Shown here piece by piece: positions 21,777-32,918 of a DNA stretch of 64,000 bases; positions within the stretch are counted from its first letter, which is position 1; every line of letters begins with the position of its first letter. The notes under the pieces are model-generated. The model ran no database searches and was not told the DNA's origin. It worked only from the letters and a program-made list of their open reading frames with translations. The position numbers and the translations under genes are program-made. Source of the DNA: Neoscytalidium dimidiatum (taxonomy: Eukaryota; Ascomycota; Dothideomycetes; Botryosphaeriales; Botryosphaeriaceae); the NCBI GenBank assembly GCA_037367355.1, contig CM074700.1:3224001-3288000 (forward strand), given 5' to 3'.

Positions 21777-22234
21777 ATGAACTTCCTCCGAGTCCCTGTT
21801 GCTCTATTATCTGTTGCAGTCTCCGCTCAAGCAGCCCCTTCTGCTTCTCCGACATCGTACTGTCCGGGCTATCCTGCGTCAGACATGAAGCAGTATATCG
21901 TTTTCGATGAATTCACCCATCGTTTTCTAATTGAAAAAGATCCCATCAGAGCCATTGAACGCCACCTCTCCGAAGTCTACATCCAACATAACTTATCGGT
22001 GCTTTCCGGCCGCCATGACACCGTCGACGCCGTCGAATCTTCCCTCTCTTCGCAGATCAACTACACGATCATCAGCACTGGCTACGAATGTGAAAAACTT
22101 GGATGCATCATTGCATGGACGTTCTCGGATTAGTACCTTCAGCCGTTGTCGACGTTAATCGCTTTGACAGTTCGTGCATAACTGAGCTCTGGGGTATTAT
22201 GTATGATGACCAGGAGAATATGCCAATCGTGTAG
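21777..22234 (+). pseudogene. Secreted NTF2/SnoaL-like protein, frameshifted
   Basis: A signal peptide (MNFLRVPVALLSVAVSAQA) leads into a domain with the NTF2-like pattern: residues 44-72 end in YIQHN, the helix-to-strand signature of fungal SnoaL-like secreted proteins. The open frame stops at 22133. Immediately after, in another frame, the expected last strands of the same fold continue as AVVDVNRFDSSCITELWGIM and run to a TAG at 22232-22234. One lost base (or two gained) between about 22126 and 22145 explains the break; the gap is too short for an intron. So the gene is either a recent pseudogene, a sequence error, or makes a shortened 118-residue protein. Family members include polyketide cyclase-like folds; the substrate is unknown. 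Cys at residues 29, 105 and 110 in the first part. Confidence 0.6.
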
Positions 22235-23928
22235 TTGATCAGCATGATAGTTGCTGTTGGAACAAACCTCGTAAGTACTTGTATTCGTTGTATCTGTCCT
22301 TTCTCTAAGAGAGAGCGGAGGCGCTAAACTACCCAGCGGCGCTAGCGCCGCGCTAAGCGCACCTGCCATAACAGTTGCTCAGATGAGGACCTTTCTCGGC
22401 ATAAACCTAATGCTTGAAATCGAGCCGATTGATGCCTTGGTTACTCGTGCAGGCAAAGCATAAGCGCAAGTCATTGGCGCAGAAATCTTTGCTTGCGCCA
22501 TATAGCACATGAACGAGAACCGGGTCGATAACTTCGCGAATGTAAGAGAGAGTATAGAAGTAAATAGAATAGGATTCTATATTATTGGAAAGAATGGCCA
22601 GGATCGACAACAATGACAGCAGGAAGCCTGTGCCTCATCGGCAGCTGAAACTCTAGTGACTGCCCCAGCTAGCCAAGCCGGCGTGCGACGGTTCCTGTGA
22701 CTGCAGCCTTCAATCTATGCCAACGAGCACAAGAAGGCTAGTCATGCGCTTTGCTTGCCGCGTCTGGCGCCATCGTAGCATGTAAGGCTACTTAAGCCAT
22801 GGTGCTTGCGCTAATGCCTCTGGCTGAACGTTCCTGCATTGAATCCATCGACTCTGACCATGACTTCTGAACAGTGCCGTATAGGCCGTCAGAAAGTCAA
22901 CTGGAACCACCTGATTCTTAAAATGCTGTTGAGCTATCGCCTGAGGAAGGGTATGAGGCATCCGTTTCTTCTTTTGGGGAGGATGAGGTAATCTTTCCGT
23001 GGCCTGGGGAGAACGACACGTCCAGTCTCCCGTGACACTTGGACGGTGCTCACCGCATCCTTTGGCCGTGAGTCCTGAAGATACTCTTCACAGCTTGACT
23101 ATAGAGTGGCACAATTGTGCCCACGGTCCAACCGCAACGCGGCCATGATCTGCACGAATCCTTGGCGCCCGCTCCGCAAGGGATCTACCGACCACATCAT
23201 TCGCCAGTTATTAGACATAAGAGGGATGGAGCAGGTTTGGAGGTATCTTACAGGAGAAGGAACTCCACATGCATCCCGGCTAGATCTGCACCTTTAGGAT
23301 GCTGAGTAAATTTTGCGCACCTTGCATACTTGTTGCACATTTTGTGACGGGATTATCCATCTTGTGACCTAGCTAAAGCCTTGGCGCTCGTTACCGTCCA
23401 CCCTGCTTTTCTCCCTCGCTGGGTCTGCTGGATTGGGGACAAGGGGAAGAAGAAGACGATTGTCGTAATAATAAAGTATTGTCTTGGCTAGGTCATTGAG
23501 CGGGACGAGCGAAAAGAGCGCGAGCTCGTGCCTGGTGGCTGGAATGCGTGACATAGCAATAACCGTGGGTATCGCGTCTGGTCGGCGACGCGACGGCGCG
23601 AACCTAAGAGCCGCGAGAGCCGTAGCCACGCTCACGCCCGGGGACCGTCGTAAGGGCGCCTATGCGCGGTTAGGGGTTAGGCTTAAAGCTGAGCTCCGTT
23701 CAGCGGAGCTAGCCGGCGGGTACAGCGTGCCCCAAAGCAACACGGACGCGACTGTGGCTATAGCAACGCATTCCACTACACAACACAACACTACGGCATC
23801 ACGACACCACAGCACCACGGCACCACAACACCACAGCATCCATCGCCTACCCATCCGCCGCCGCACCTCCACAGATTGTCCATCTCTGCTTGCCGATACA
23901 CCGTCATCCACTATCGCACTCCTCGAAC
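22235..23928. other. Intergenic with ACC-rich 5' leader
   Basis: No gene seen. A perfect 16-base palindrome lies at 22336-22351. An AC/ACC-rich simple-sequence stretch at about 23770-23845 lies just upstream of the next gene and is probably its 5' leader. Confidence 0.45.
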
Positions 23929-24963
23929 ATGGCGGCGACTTGGATGATGCAGACGATCTACATCCCCCAAGGCGACACGCCCGCCGAGTCTCGATTCATG
24001 GATTCGCCGCCACCTGACCAGCCACCAGCCTATCTGCCATCCTCCTGCGAGAATACTGTCGCCCGACGAGCCGGCGTCACCCGTCCCCAGAGCCTCTTCA
24101 ACACGCGGATTTCGCGTCAGGTCAAGCGCTTAGAATACCAGGTCACAAACAAGCTGCGCGGCCGCAGACAAACGCTCCCTTTCGATCCTACCTGTGACCT
24201 TCTCGCCAACGCTGAGAATAACATCTTCGGAAGCTGGGCTACAGCCGGTATCTGCCCGCCAGAGTGGGGGTCTCCGTGGCCGAGCGGCACTAAAAGGTGG
24301 TCGCGGAAGAAGCTGCCTGGAGGGCCGCAGGTTGGCGCACGCTGGCCGCACGAGGAGTACGTGGAGCCCGTCTACGGCCTCGATCTCTCCGCATCCCGTC
24401 CTTCTCGTGTGTTCGAATTGGAGTGCGAGGAAGAATTCAAGTGGCTTCGAGACGAGGCTGAGTTTCGCCGTCGCGACGTCGACGAATACCAGCTGCGCCA
24501 GGAGTCGTTACTCGCCGTAAGGACACTGTGGACTAAAGACAAGCTCTGGGACCCTCGCTGGTCTGAAGTTCCTGGCGATAAGTGGGCGCATGAGGAGCAG
24601 CAAGTCACACCTGTTACCGCGAGCCCTCCGCCCACCTACGCCGAGCTCTTTGGATTGTCTGAACCCGAACACGACCCGCCCTCTCAGCCTTTATCCGTCC
24701 CTGCAAACAGGGCTACCGTTCTTGCCGGCGCGCGCCCCCACGTAGAAGAAAGCATCTCTAGGCAAGCTGTAACTGCATCTCGACCGCGCCGAAAGAAGCA
24801 TCAAGTAGCAGTACTTCGTCGGAGCCCAAGGATCGCCGCACTGAACGAAACCCGCCGCGAGGCGGTCGATATCCCCTTCTCCGTAACCGCCAGTATCTCG
24901 AAGATGAGCCAGGGCACCAGGGCTCGTGCCCACCCTTCTCGAACACGACGCACGCGGCGTTGA
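23929..24963 (+). CDS. Hypothetical protein with two PPxY motifs
   Basis: Single exon of 344 residues from the Met at 23929; an in-frame Met lies 39 bases upstream, but the chosen one has the better context (aacATGgc). No domain recognised. Two PPxY-type motifs are visible: PPAY in the N-terminal region (PPPDQPPAYLPSS) and PPTY near residue 235 (SPPPTYAELFGL). PPxY peptides bind WW domains, including those of Rsp5/NEDD4-type ubiquitin ligases, so the protein could be an adaptor or substrate; this is inference. The middle is Trp-rich and charged (FKWLRDEAEFRRRDVDEYQL). The C-terminus is very basic and ends SRTRRTRR. No signal peptide or membrane segment. Confidence 0.65.
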   Translation: MAATWMMQTIYIPQGDTPAESRFMDSPPPDQPPAYLPSSCENTVARRAGVTRPQSLFNTRISRQVKRLEYQVTNKLRGRRQTLPFDPTCDLLANAENNIFGSWATAGICPPEWGSPWPSGTKRWSRKKLPGGPQVGARWPHEEYVEPVYGLDLSASRPSRVFELECEEEFKWLRDEAEFRRRDVDEYQLRQESLLAVRTLWTKDKLWDPRWSEVPGDKWAHEEQQVTPVTASPPPTYAELFGLSEPEHDPPSQPLSVPANRATVLAGARPHVEESISRQAVTASRPRRKKHQVAVLRRSPRIAALNETRREAVDIPFSVTASISKMSQGTRARAHPSRTRRTRR

Positions 24964-25722
24964 TAAGCCAGAGCACTCTAGCGTTCGCCGATAACAGTCT
25001 ACTCTGTGGGACGTCACTGGCGCAAATCCCGGCTCTGGCTCTGGATCCGGCTCACAGCTTCGAGCATGGCCGTTATGTCTTGTCCATCATCACGTCCAGT
25101 GTCGGCGCCCATGGCGAGTCCACAATGCCGCTAGCATGTCTGATCAGGCACGGATTTCACTGGCGCTGATCGCAGCAGGACATCAGGGCCGCAAGCCTCG
25201 ACCAAAAGCAGCCGCAATGGCTTTCTAAGAAGTTGGTCGGGCGATTACCCCATTGGGGGTTCTTACACTCTCACACTGAGTCGCCGTTGGAGATTGGAGA
25301 GAGTTCTTGGTAGGGTGTGGATCTATGGCATAGATTGTATTAGGACGATAGGTTGAGAGGACTGATAAGCCGCCACGAGTGGTGAGGGATTCGGCAGATG
25401 AGAATGTCAGTGCTGACACAAAATTCATTAGAATATCATAAGCCCTTCCCTTTTCTTTAGCTCGCGAGTTATGTCAGACCGCCAGTCTCCAATCAAAATG
25501 AGCTTACACCATGGTCTTCAATATATGTGCACATGCGATTAGCGACTTGGACTACTAAACTAGTAGAAATCCCCGCTTTGGGGCCTTACACGCTTCCTTT
25601 TCAGTGGCAATGGTGGGAGACGCCTTCCTAAAGACCGGTGCAGTGATTGACTATTCACAGAGCGCGAAGAGGCCTCGAAACATGAGTCTCCACAAGAGAA
25701 TATAGTGGTCCCCATATGTAAA
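24964..25722. other. Intergenic, no gene seen
   Basis: Short frames only. Confidence 0.45.
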
Positions 25723-26338
25723 TCACTCCGAGACGCAGCATCGTCCGTTGTCCAACCCTGATGCAGTCAGGTCCGGGATCGACATAACGCTGCGGCTTTC
25801 GGTCAGCCTTGCCCATTCGACGAGGATTGCGATGTAGAGACCCTCACTGAAGACGATTTCAACTTTGACGACATCTTTGACCAGCGGCTCATACCTGCTC
25901 AGGAGAGCTTTCATGTTTCATATGCGGTCGAGAATGGCCAAGTTGACAATGATGCGTGAGTTTCTCCCCGGCTCCTGGATGCACTCGCCCAATAGCTTAC
26001 GCGCCGTCAACTCAGGTAGGGATATCGGCCAGACCGTGCCGGCCTCCGATGTCGGGCAATACGTTCCCAGCGCTCATCGCGACGTTCGCGGATGCGAACA
26101 GTTCCCGCAAGTCGCCGGCCCGGCGTTTCACGACCCGGCCTGGAGGGGTTTGTTCGACAACAATGCGTTCGACGTAGATTTTCTCCTTCATAACAGTCTT
26201 GATCCTACACTCTCCTCGTGCTTCGAAGGCAGACGTAGTACCGAGGGGGTTATCATTTAATTGCGGCAAATGATAGAAGTGGGGTCGAGATAATTGGGCA
26301 ATGAGTTGAATCTGTTCACTTCCGTGACCACTCGCCAT
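25723..26338 (-). pseudogene. Decayed hypothetical gene
   Basis: From a Met at 26338 a protein-like frame runs to a stop at 26012. In the next frame the sequence continues sensibly (ELTARKLLGECIQEP, RIIVNLAILDRI), meets a TGA, then goes on in the same frame as KALLSRYEPLVKDVVKVEIV to a stop at 25723. One frameshift near 26015 and one in-frame stop near 25920 therefore separate three coding-like blocks. I do not recognise the family. It could also be a spliced gene whose introns I cannot place. Confidence 0.35.
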
Positions 26339-26524
26339 GAACGAAATGTACGCTACGGATAATCGAGATGTTTCTCTATTATCATAAATTGTTGTAATTA
26401 TCCTGGGAGGGAAGGAAAAAGGCAAAGGAGGGCAATTGGTAGATGTTAACAGAATGCTTAAAATGGAGAGTTCTCCACGCTCTAGGTTCGTCTCTATTTC
26501 TAATACGTCATAGATTGTGTACAA

Positions 26525-27319
26525 GACACAGCACGCCCTATAGCTATGTTACTATTGTTATCCGCTTATGTTTTTTGACAAGCTTTACGCCCAGTTGAAT
26601 TACTAAGCTAGTCCTTTCGAATCCAATTTCTTGGTACATTACCCTCTGCCGGCTGTCTTGGATGTGCCGTACTTGTGCTTCGGAGATAATTGCCTTTGCC
26701 TGAGTGTCTCGTTATGTAGGAGGGTTTACCGCAGAGTTGCTGGTTGCAATCAATTTGGAAGGCATAAGAGATTTCATATTGTGCCGTATGGGAGGAGCTG
26801 TAGAGTGTGCCCTGCCATCACTTCCCACCACTACCGTACTTGGTACGAGTGAGTATCGCAGGAGCGTAGAATGTAGGAATGCGTCGGATAAATAGCGTGG
26901 CATAGGTGGCGTTGGCATAGGTGGTCGCTGTCGAGTTCATCCACAACGGGTCACGCGGCTGGTGTGGTTTAGCAGATTGGCTGTGGCATGGTGTTGGGTG
27001 ATTTCCATGCTGTATGAAGAGACGGACTTAGATGACGCAGCTAAATTGCTCGTCGAGATGGCCGACACTGATTCGTATGTTAAGTGGTTATGACGTAGGT
27101 CTCAGGATCGCGAGATAACTCGGTGAAGCTGGCTGGGTAGTGACAAGGCTTTATGCGCAGAGCATGAAAGCGGCCAAGCGCGACAAAAATGAAGCATTGG
27201 ACCATAGGTGTGGGTGGCGCATGATGGGTCTGTGGCTTTAGGGATGCGGGGTGGATGCAGATTGAAGAAATGCTTAAAGTAAGTGACGTGTTAGGCGATA
27301 GTGGTCATGGGGGCAATGT
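26525..27319. other. Intergenic, no gene seen
   Basis: No convincing frame on either strand. Confidence 0.4.
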
Positions 27320-27517
27320 GCGAATGTAGGCGACGGTCAGGTTATCAACACCAGCGGAGGGGTTGACGATACAAGTGATGACAACACTATTGCGACCGGT
27401 GACGTGGGTGAGAACGGTGCGAATGTGGGCGACGGTGAGGTTATCAACACCAGAGGCGGGGTTGACGATATGAGTGATGGCAACAATATTGCGACCGGCG
27501 ACCCGGGTGAGCGCGGC
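27320..27517. repeat. Two tandem 99-base units
   Basis: Unit 1 starts at 27320 and unit 2 at 27419 (both beginning gcgaatgt). They are diverged but clearly homologous. The period is 33 codons and both strands stay open through it; the plus frame reads GANVGDGEVINTRGGVDD-like units, Gly/Asp/Asn-rich. A further partial match follows to about 27530. No start codon was found for a host gene covering both units. Confidence 0.7.
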
Positions 27518-27969
27518 GCGAAACTCAACACCAAGGAGACGCGGTGGGGCTATCGCGGCCCACAAAGGCGAGATATTTTTTCTTCCTCGCAGGCCTGCAC
27601 AAGGCAAGCTCAACAACGAAAAAAAAAAAACCTGCGAATTGAAATTCCAGTTATACTCATGGTGAGTCTCTGTTGCCAAACCCACTTAGACTCGTGGAGA
27701 GTGTGTCAAGGTCCCAGTTATACTCATAGGAGAGTAGTCTTCCAAAAATTCCTCTCAACCGCCCAGACCCGAGCACTCCCCCAGCCAATCCGTCTTCCAA
27801 TCTGTTAAAACGCTCAACCGCCCGGACCGGTCCTGGAACTCATCATAGATCGAGCTCAGAAGGTCACATGGGAGGGAACTAGGACTGTCAGGAGGGCCAG
27901 GATGAGGTCGTCCATAGGGCTGCCGTTGGAGAGCCCTGTGTTGCGGACACAGGAGAAACCGCTTTCCTC

Positions 27970-28165
27970 CTGCTTGGCCCGATGCAGCTCTTTCTGTCCC
28001 ATGTCCTCCAACTTGGCCCGCACGGCTCTTGCTCTCTGTCCCTTGTTCCTCCGACTTGGCCCGCACGGCTCTTGCTTTCTGTCCCCAATGTCCTCCAACT
28101 TGGCCCGCACGGCTCTTGCTCTCTGTCCCTTGCCCTCCTGCTTGGCCCGCGCGGCTCTTTCTTTC
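27970..28165. repeat. Minisatellite, about 5 units of 39-44 bases
   Basis: Imperfect repeats each containing ttggcccg and a CTCT-rich part; ttggcccg occurs at 27974, 28013, 28056, 28100 and 28142. On the minus strand the units read as GPSWRT / DREQEPC-like peptides, but unit lengths are not multiples of three, so a coding role is unlikely. Confidence 0.8.
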
Positions 28166-30431
28166 CCAAGTTCACAGTTGTCGACATGTTGTATGAGGAA
28201 AAAAAAGAAGAGGATGGGAGGGGGGAGGGGAGGTATATATACCTTGGGGGAGGGCGGCACGCGATGGGGCACGAGGACGCTAGTGGAGACGTGCATGACC
28301 GGCAGGTGGCTGGCCAGGCAGAAGTCGGTCTTGGAAGACTCCAGAACCATGGAAAACCAAGGATTTGGTCGGCAGGTGACGCTAGTGTGTCAGTGACCAC
28401 GGGCAACCGTTTGTTTACATGGCTTAGAGAGGCAAGCATACCGTCCGTGCTTGCCTTTTTCCATGGAACAGCAGCAGCTGCCTGTTGGCTGGGCTGTGGC
28501 CCATGCTATCACCGTGTTATGCCTGCACCAGACGCCCGTTTTCTGCCAGCACCGACCCAAGGCATGGGACTTGCGCAGCATTAGGCGTGCACCAAGTACG
28601 AGAAGAACAGCGACTGCACGAATACTCATACTCTATGTCTATAGACACACTGAAAGGTGGTGTTAATTCGCGCTGATGCTCTTTCAGGGCCGCACGAGCC
28701 ATTGAAGCATGCAATCCCACAGCCCTGTACAATGCAGCCCGGCGCCAACCGCTGCTACTCGCAGCAGTCGCACACCCACCTCGATTCCTCATATGTTCAA
28801 AGATATCCAGGGCATAGCACTTTGAGCTGATTGGCTTCATTGTAATACGTCATTCTTATCCTGCTCAACAGAGCTCAGTAAAGCAGGCATGTCGTCCTTT
28901 TCATCAGCAACGGGGTGTGAAAACGCGACACGAGACCGCTGTTGTATGTAGAACTATGAGCCAATCCATAACAAGGTGGAAGTCTCTTGGTTCCTGGTGA
29001 TGCTGTACTTGGGCGACCCGAAGCAAATTTTCTTAGGAACCACGGACGCGTTGTGCGCTCTCGGTGACGAAACCGTCTCGGACAGGACTTCAAGGAAGAC
29101 GTCAGTCATGTCTGGCTTATCCAAGCGCACATCACAGATCATCTGCAATTTTTCCATTGTTTATGAAACTTGGTTGTCCTGCTTTTCGGAACTGAATGCT
29201 CGTCGCTGTTGTCCTGACGTCGAGCTGCGAAGTCAGATCCTGCCCGACTTGGCTAGCGCTCGCCTCGTTCCAGCGACCAACCCAACTTATCCACATCATG
29301 TTCGTCTCGCACTCCAGATTAACTCGGCGTCATGTGTTGAGCTTATACAAATGGGGTAGCGAAAAATCGCGCCTACTCATCCGGCAACCGCCTGCTGGCT
29401 TACTTTGACCAACCCAAGCGCAGCAAGCTCTTTTTATTTTGCATTCTCCACCGGCTCAGGATAAGTCGCAAAGCTTCCCGACGCTAACGCCCAATCCCAC
29501 GAACCTCACCGTGAGCCGGCGCCTCGCGACGCTGACTGTTGGCTGCAGGTTTCGGCTTCTCCACTATTAGTTGCTGCACATCATCAGGATTGATATTGCC
29601 TACGCCGCGGGTAATTGAGAGCGTCCAGTGCTCTACCGACGCAGTGGTAACACGGGATCACCATGACGAAACTCCTCGTCCACATAACGGCCATGACGGG
29701 CAGACGGGCAACGGCAAAGATGAACACGAGAGCGGGGGCAGGGACGCTCGGCGAGGAATACGCTAGCGTGACAAGCAAAGGCATGCGTCTGAATGGAAGC
29801 GGAAGCGGAAGCCGAAGCGGTAGCAGTAGCGGGAGGCTGTTGCATGGTGCGATGCGGCTTGCTGGCTTGGGATACAAGGGATGCTCTCTGAGCAAGGAGA
29901 AGGCTGGAAAGCGCGAGTGACGTGCGCCGCGTGCTGTGGCGTGTCGTGCGAGTTCCCGTCTCACTTCCGACAGCTGCGTAGCAAATTGGTGCAAATGTTG
30001 TAGCTCACCCAGGTCAAATGTCGCGCTCAGTCTACGTAGATGACAGAGCATGATCTGTGAACGCTTTGATTTTTGCGCTGGATTTGCTGTGGCGGGGGTT
30101 GTCAGTAAGTGCCTGACCGGACCATATCCAGCCTTTATCAAAGAGCGCGATTCCTTCTGCCAGGTGAAGTGCGGACAATTTGATTCATTTTTTTTTTTTG
30201 GAGTTTCATGCTCGGTAGTTGCTGGACGAATTCGGTCCGCGCTTCTGTCATAGGTGTTGTTGAGGTGAAAGCGCTAGAATTCTAAGGACTTTTTGATGCT
30301 CTGCCCCCTTCTTGCATACGGACGCGTGAAAACGAGAAAGATCTATTCGGGTATATCCGCTCTCCCCACTCAGAAGCTCAAGCCCGCTACAGATGACGGA
30401 CCCGCTCACTTCCTTTCTCCTACCGGACCGC
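28166..30431. other. Gene-poor stretch
   Basis: A (ggaagc)n-like short repeat occurs at about 29797-29830. The 185-codon minus frame at 29584-30141 is mostly Arg/Leu/Pro low complexity and I do not accept it as a gene. It ends at the 3' side of the helicase gene. Confidence 0.4.
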
Positions 30432-32918
30432 TCACCCCCCCTGCGCACCCAGCGCCTCCGCCACCCAATCCAGCCTCACCGCGCTCACGCCCCGCGCATA
30501 ACTCCGATTCGTGAACACAAACTCTGAGAAAACCACCGCCTCAACCTTCTTCCCGAACAAGACGCTGCTCGGATGAATCGCGACCGTCTGGTTGCCGACC
30601 ATCGTGCGGTAGCTGCCGTCGGGCATCAGCCTCGCGGTGTTCGGCGCGAAGCCGCGCAACAGGCAGAGCAACACGTTACTCGCCTTCGCCTCATCGACGA
30701 CGGCATCGCTCGACGAAGATGGCGCCGCCGCCGCAGCAGCGGCAGCATTCGGATCGAACAGGCCGAGCGACGCGCACAGCGCGCGCAGCTGCTTGCGGAC
30801 GTCCATGACGTTCTGCATGGCGCGGTGCGAGACGAAGCGGCGCTCGCACCAGGCCTTGCGGTCGGCGGGCTCGGCGGCGTACGCGCGCACGGTGGCCAGC
30901 AGCGTGAGGTGGTCGCCCTCGCGGCGGAACAGCTCGCGGCGGGCCAGCTCCGCGTCCTCGCGGCGCTCCTCGGTGACGACGGCGAGGAAGACGGTCTCGA
31001 CGCTCAGCGCGGCGACGACGTCGACGACCTCCTCGACGCACGCGCGCTCCGCCCGCGCGGCCTCGACGATGCAGCGGCCCAGCGCCGGCGTGAGCGGCAG
31101 CTTCGCCATCTGCAGGCCCGTCGCGCTGATGGCGCCGGTGTCGGTGAGCGCGCCGAGCTGGTAGAGCAGGAGGAGCGCCTTCTCGAGCGTGTCGCGCGGC
31201 GGGGGGTCGAGGAAGGGGAAGTTCAGCACGTCCGTGACGCCGCGCGCTTTCATGGTCAGCAGCGCCGCGCTGAGGTCGCAGCGGAGGATCTCCGGGGTGG
31301 TGTCCTTTTGCAGGGCGAGGTAGTCCTTTTCGGTGTACAGGCGGTAGCAGGTGCCCTTGTCTTCACGGCCGGCGCGGCCCTTCCGCTGGATCGCCGCGGA
31401 CTGTGAGATGGGCTTCACGAGGAGGGAGTCAAGGTTCAGCGCCGGGCGGAATTGCTTGATCTTAGACTTGCCGCTGTCAATGACGTGACGCACGCCGGGA
31501 ACCGTGACGGAGGTTTCGGCAATATTGGTACTGAGGATTACTTTTCGTGTCCGGGGAGGGGCAGGCTGGAAGACTCGCTGTTGTAGGCTTTGGGGAAGGG
31601 CTGCGAAGAGGGGAAGGGTGAGGATCTTGGGAACGTCCGAGCTCAAGCCGGCTGCGTATTCGTTGACTAGTTTCTCCAAGGCCTCCACAGTATCTTGCCC
31701 AGTCAAGAATACCAGTATATCTCCTGGAAGAGGTTCTTTGATGTGAACTTGGAAGATGGTTTTGAGTGCTGCTTCGACGAAATCCTGGGTTGGCTCGGGT
31801 AAGTAGTAGACCTGGACTGGATACATGCGCCCTTCGATATAACATGTTGATATCGACGGATGGTGTTTGCGCTCCTTTTCGGACTCTTTACTGCCGTTGA
31901 CAACAGCCCTATCGGAGGATTGCGGAACCTGATTTTTGTTCTTAATTTTCTTTTTCTCATCCTTTGACAAAGTTGCTTCCACGCCTTTGATCCCATCGGT
32001 ATTGTCTTTTAGAGACGTCGCTGGCTTTCCGTCCGCCTCATTGAAGCCGTCGTCGAAGAATTTGAGCAGCCGCTGGGTGTCCGCCGTGGCACTCATCACC
32101 ACTACCTTCAATCTCCTGCCATTCCTGTGTTTTCTCCAGTCCCCGCAGATGATCCTCCGCAGGAACCCAAGCACAAGATCCACATTTACGCTCCTTTCAT
32201 GTACTTCATCAACCACGACTGAGCCGTATGCCTTTAACCACGGGTCGCGCAATAGTTCCTGCAACAGCATACCCTCCGTCAAGAACTTGATTCGCGTGCT
32301 CGGCGACGTCGAGACGTCAAAGCGAACGCTGTATCCGACTTTGCTCGCAGGTGACGAGGCACCAAGTGGTGTACCCATCTCCTCAGCGACACGGCGGGCC
32401 AGCGAAATGGCGGCGACACGGCGCGGTTGTGTAATGGCGATCATCGAATCGTTGAGATACGGTTCGTTGAGCAGGAATTGCGGCACCTGGGTTGATTTAC
32501 CGGAGCCGGTCTCACCGACGAGGATCAATACGTCCCTATCGCCTTGCAGCGACTTGCGAATTTCATCCTGGTGGGCCCATATGGGCAGAGACTTGCGCAC
32601 GCCGAGTAGCTGCTCGCGCCTTTTGGCTAACTGTCCGATTGGTCGCTTATCGCCCTTGTCCCTGCTCTCCTGTGACCTGCTGTTCAGACCACCGCGGATA
32701 TGGTTCTTGAAACTGTTCGGCGACTGGGCTTGCTGGTGCTTCGTCTGCTTCTTGAGGTCGTGGGCCGGTCTTGCACCGCTGAATTGCGGTTTCTCATCGC
32801 GGTCGCGCTTTCGCTTCTTCCCGGGGTTGAGGGAGGCATTGTCGGAATTGGCGGATAGACTGGATGTTTTGACGGCGTTTCCGTGATCATCAAAAAGTGT
32901 GCGCACGCGTTCCGGCAT
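30432..32918 (-). CDS. DHR2: DEAH-box RNA helicase, DHR2/DHX33-like
   Basis: Single exon, 828 residues. A basic N-terminal tail with nuclear-type Lys/Arg clusters (GKKRKRDRDEK) precedes the helicase core. Motif I is GETGSGKST (residues 135-143), motif Ia includes TQPRRVAA (163-170), motif II is DEVH (237-240, a DEAH variant), motif III SAT (276-278), and motif VI QRKGRAGRE lies further down; a helicase-associated and OB-fold region follows. The overall match is to yeast Dhr2 (735 residues) and human DHX33, nucleolar helicases needed for small-subunit rRNA processing. Extra length comes from a Lys-rich insertion between motifs III and IV and an Ala/Ser run (residues about 725-740). The 277-codon plus frame over its 3' part is an antisense shadow. 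The gene is divergent from a gene-poor region. Confidence 0.9.
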   Translation of the reverse strand: MPERVRTLFDDHGNAVKTSSLSANSDNASLNPGKKRKRDRDEKPQFSGARPAHDLKKQTKHQQAQSPNSFKNHIRGGLNSRSQESRDKGDKRPIGQLAKRREQLLGVRKSLPIWAHQDEIRKSLQGDRDVLILVGETGSGKSTQVPQFLLNEPYLNDSMIAITQPRRVAAISLARRVAEEMGTPLGASSPASKVGYSVRFDVSTSPSTRIKFLTEGMLLQELLRDPWLKAYGSVVVDEVHERSVNVDLVLGFLRRIICGDWRKHRNGRRLKVVVMSATADTQRLLKFFDDGFNEADGKPATSLKDNTDGIKGVEATLSKDEKKKIKNKNQVPQSSDRAVVNGSKESEKERKHHPSISTCYIEGRMYPVQVYYLPEPTQDFVEAALKTIFQVHIKEPLPGDILVFLTGQDTVEALEKLVNEYAAGLSSDVPKILTLPLFAALPQSLQQRVFQPAPPRTRKVILSTNIAETSVTVPGVRHVIDSGKSKIKQFRPALNLDSLLVKPISQSAAIQRKGRAGREDKGTCYRLYTEKDYLALQKDTTPEILRCDLSAALLTMKARGVTDVLNFPFLDPPPRDTLEKALLLLYQLGALTDTGAISATGLQMAKLPLTPALGRCIVEAARAERACVEEVVDVVAALSVETVFLAVVTEERREDAELARRELFRREGDHLTLLATVRAYAAEPADRKAWCERRFVSHRAMQNVMDVRKQLRALCASLGLFDPNAAAAAAAAPSSSSDAVVDEAKASNVLLCLLRGFAPNTARLMPDGSYRTMVGNQTVAIHPSSVLFGKKVEAVVFSEFVFTNRSYARGVSAVRLDWVAEALGAQGG

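Noticed and set aside
29584..30141. 185-codon minus-strand frame
   Set aside because: Low-complexity Leu/Pro/Arg sequence over a GGAAGC-type repeat; no supporting start or splice context.
30573..31406. 277-codon plus-strand frame
   Set aside because: Antisense to the helicase, Arg/Ala-rich, no domain.
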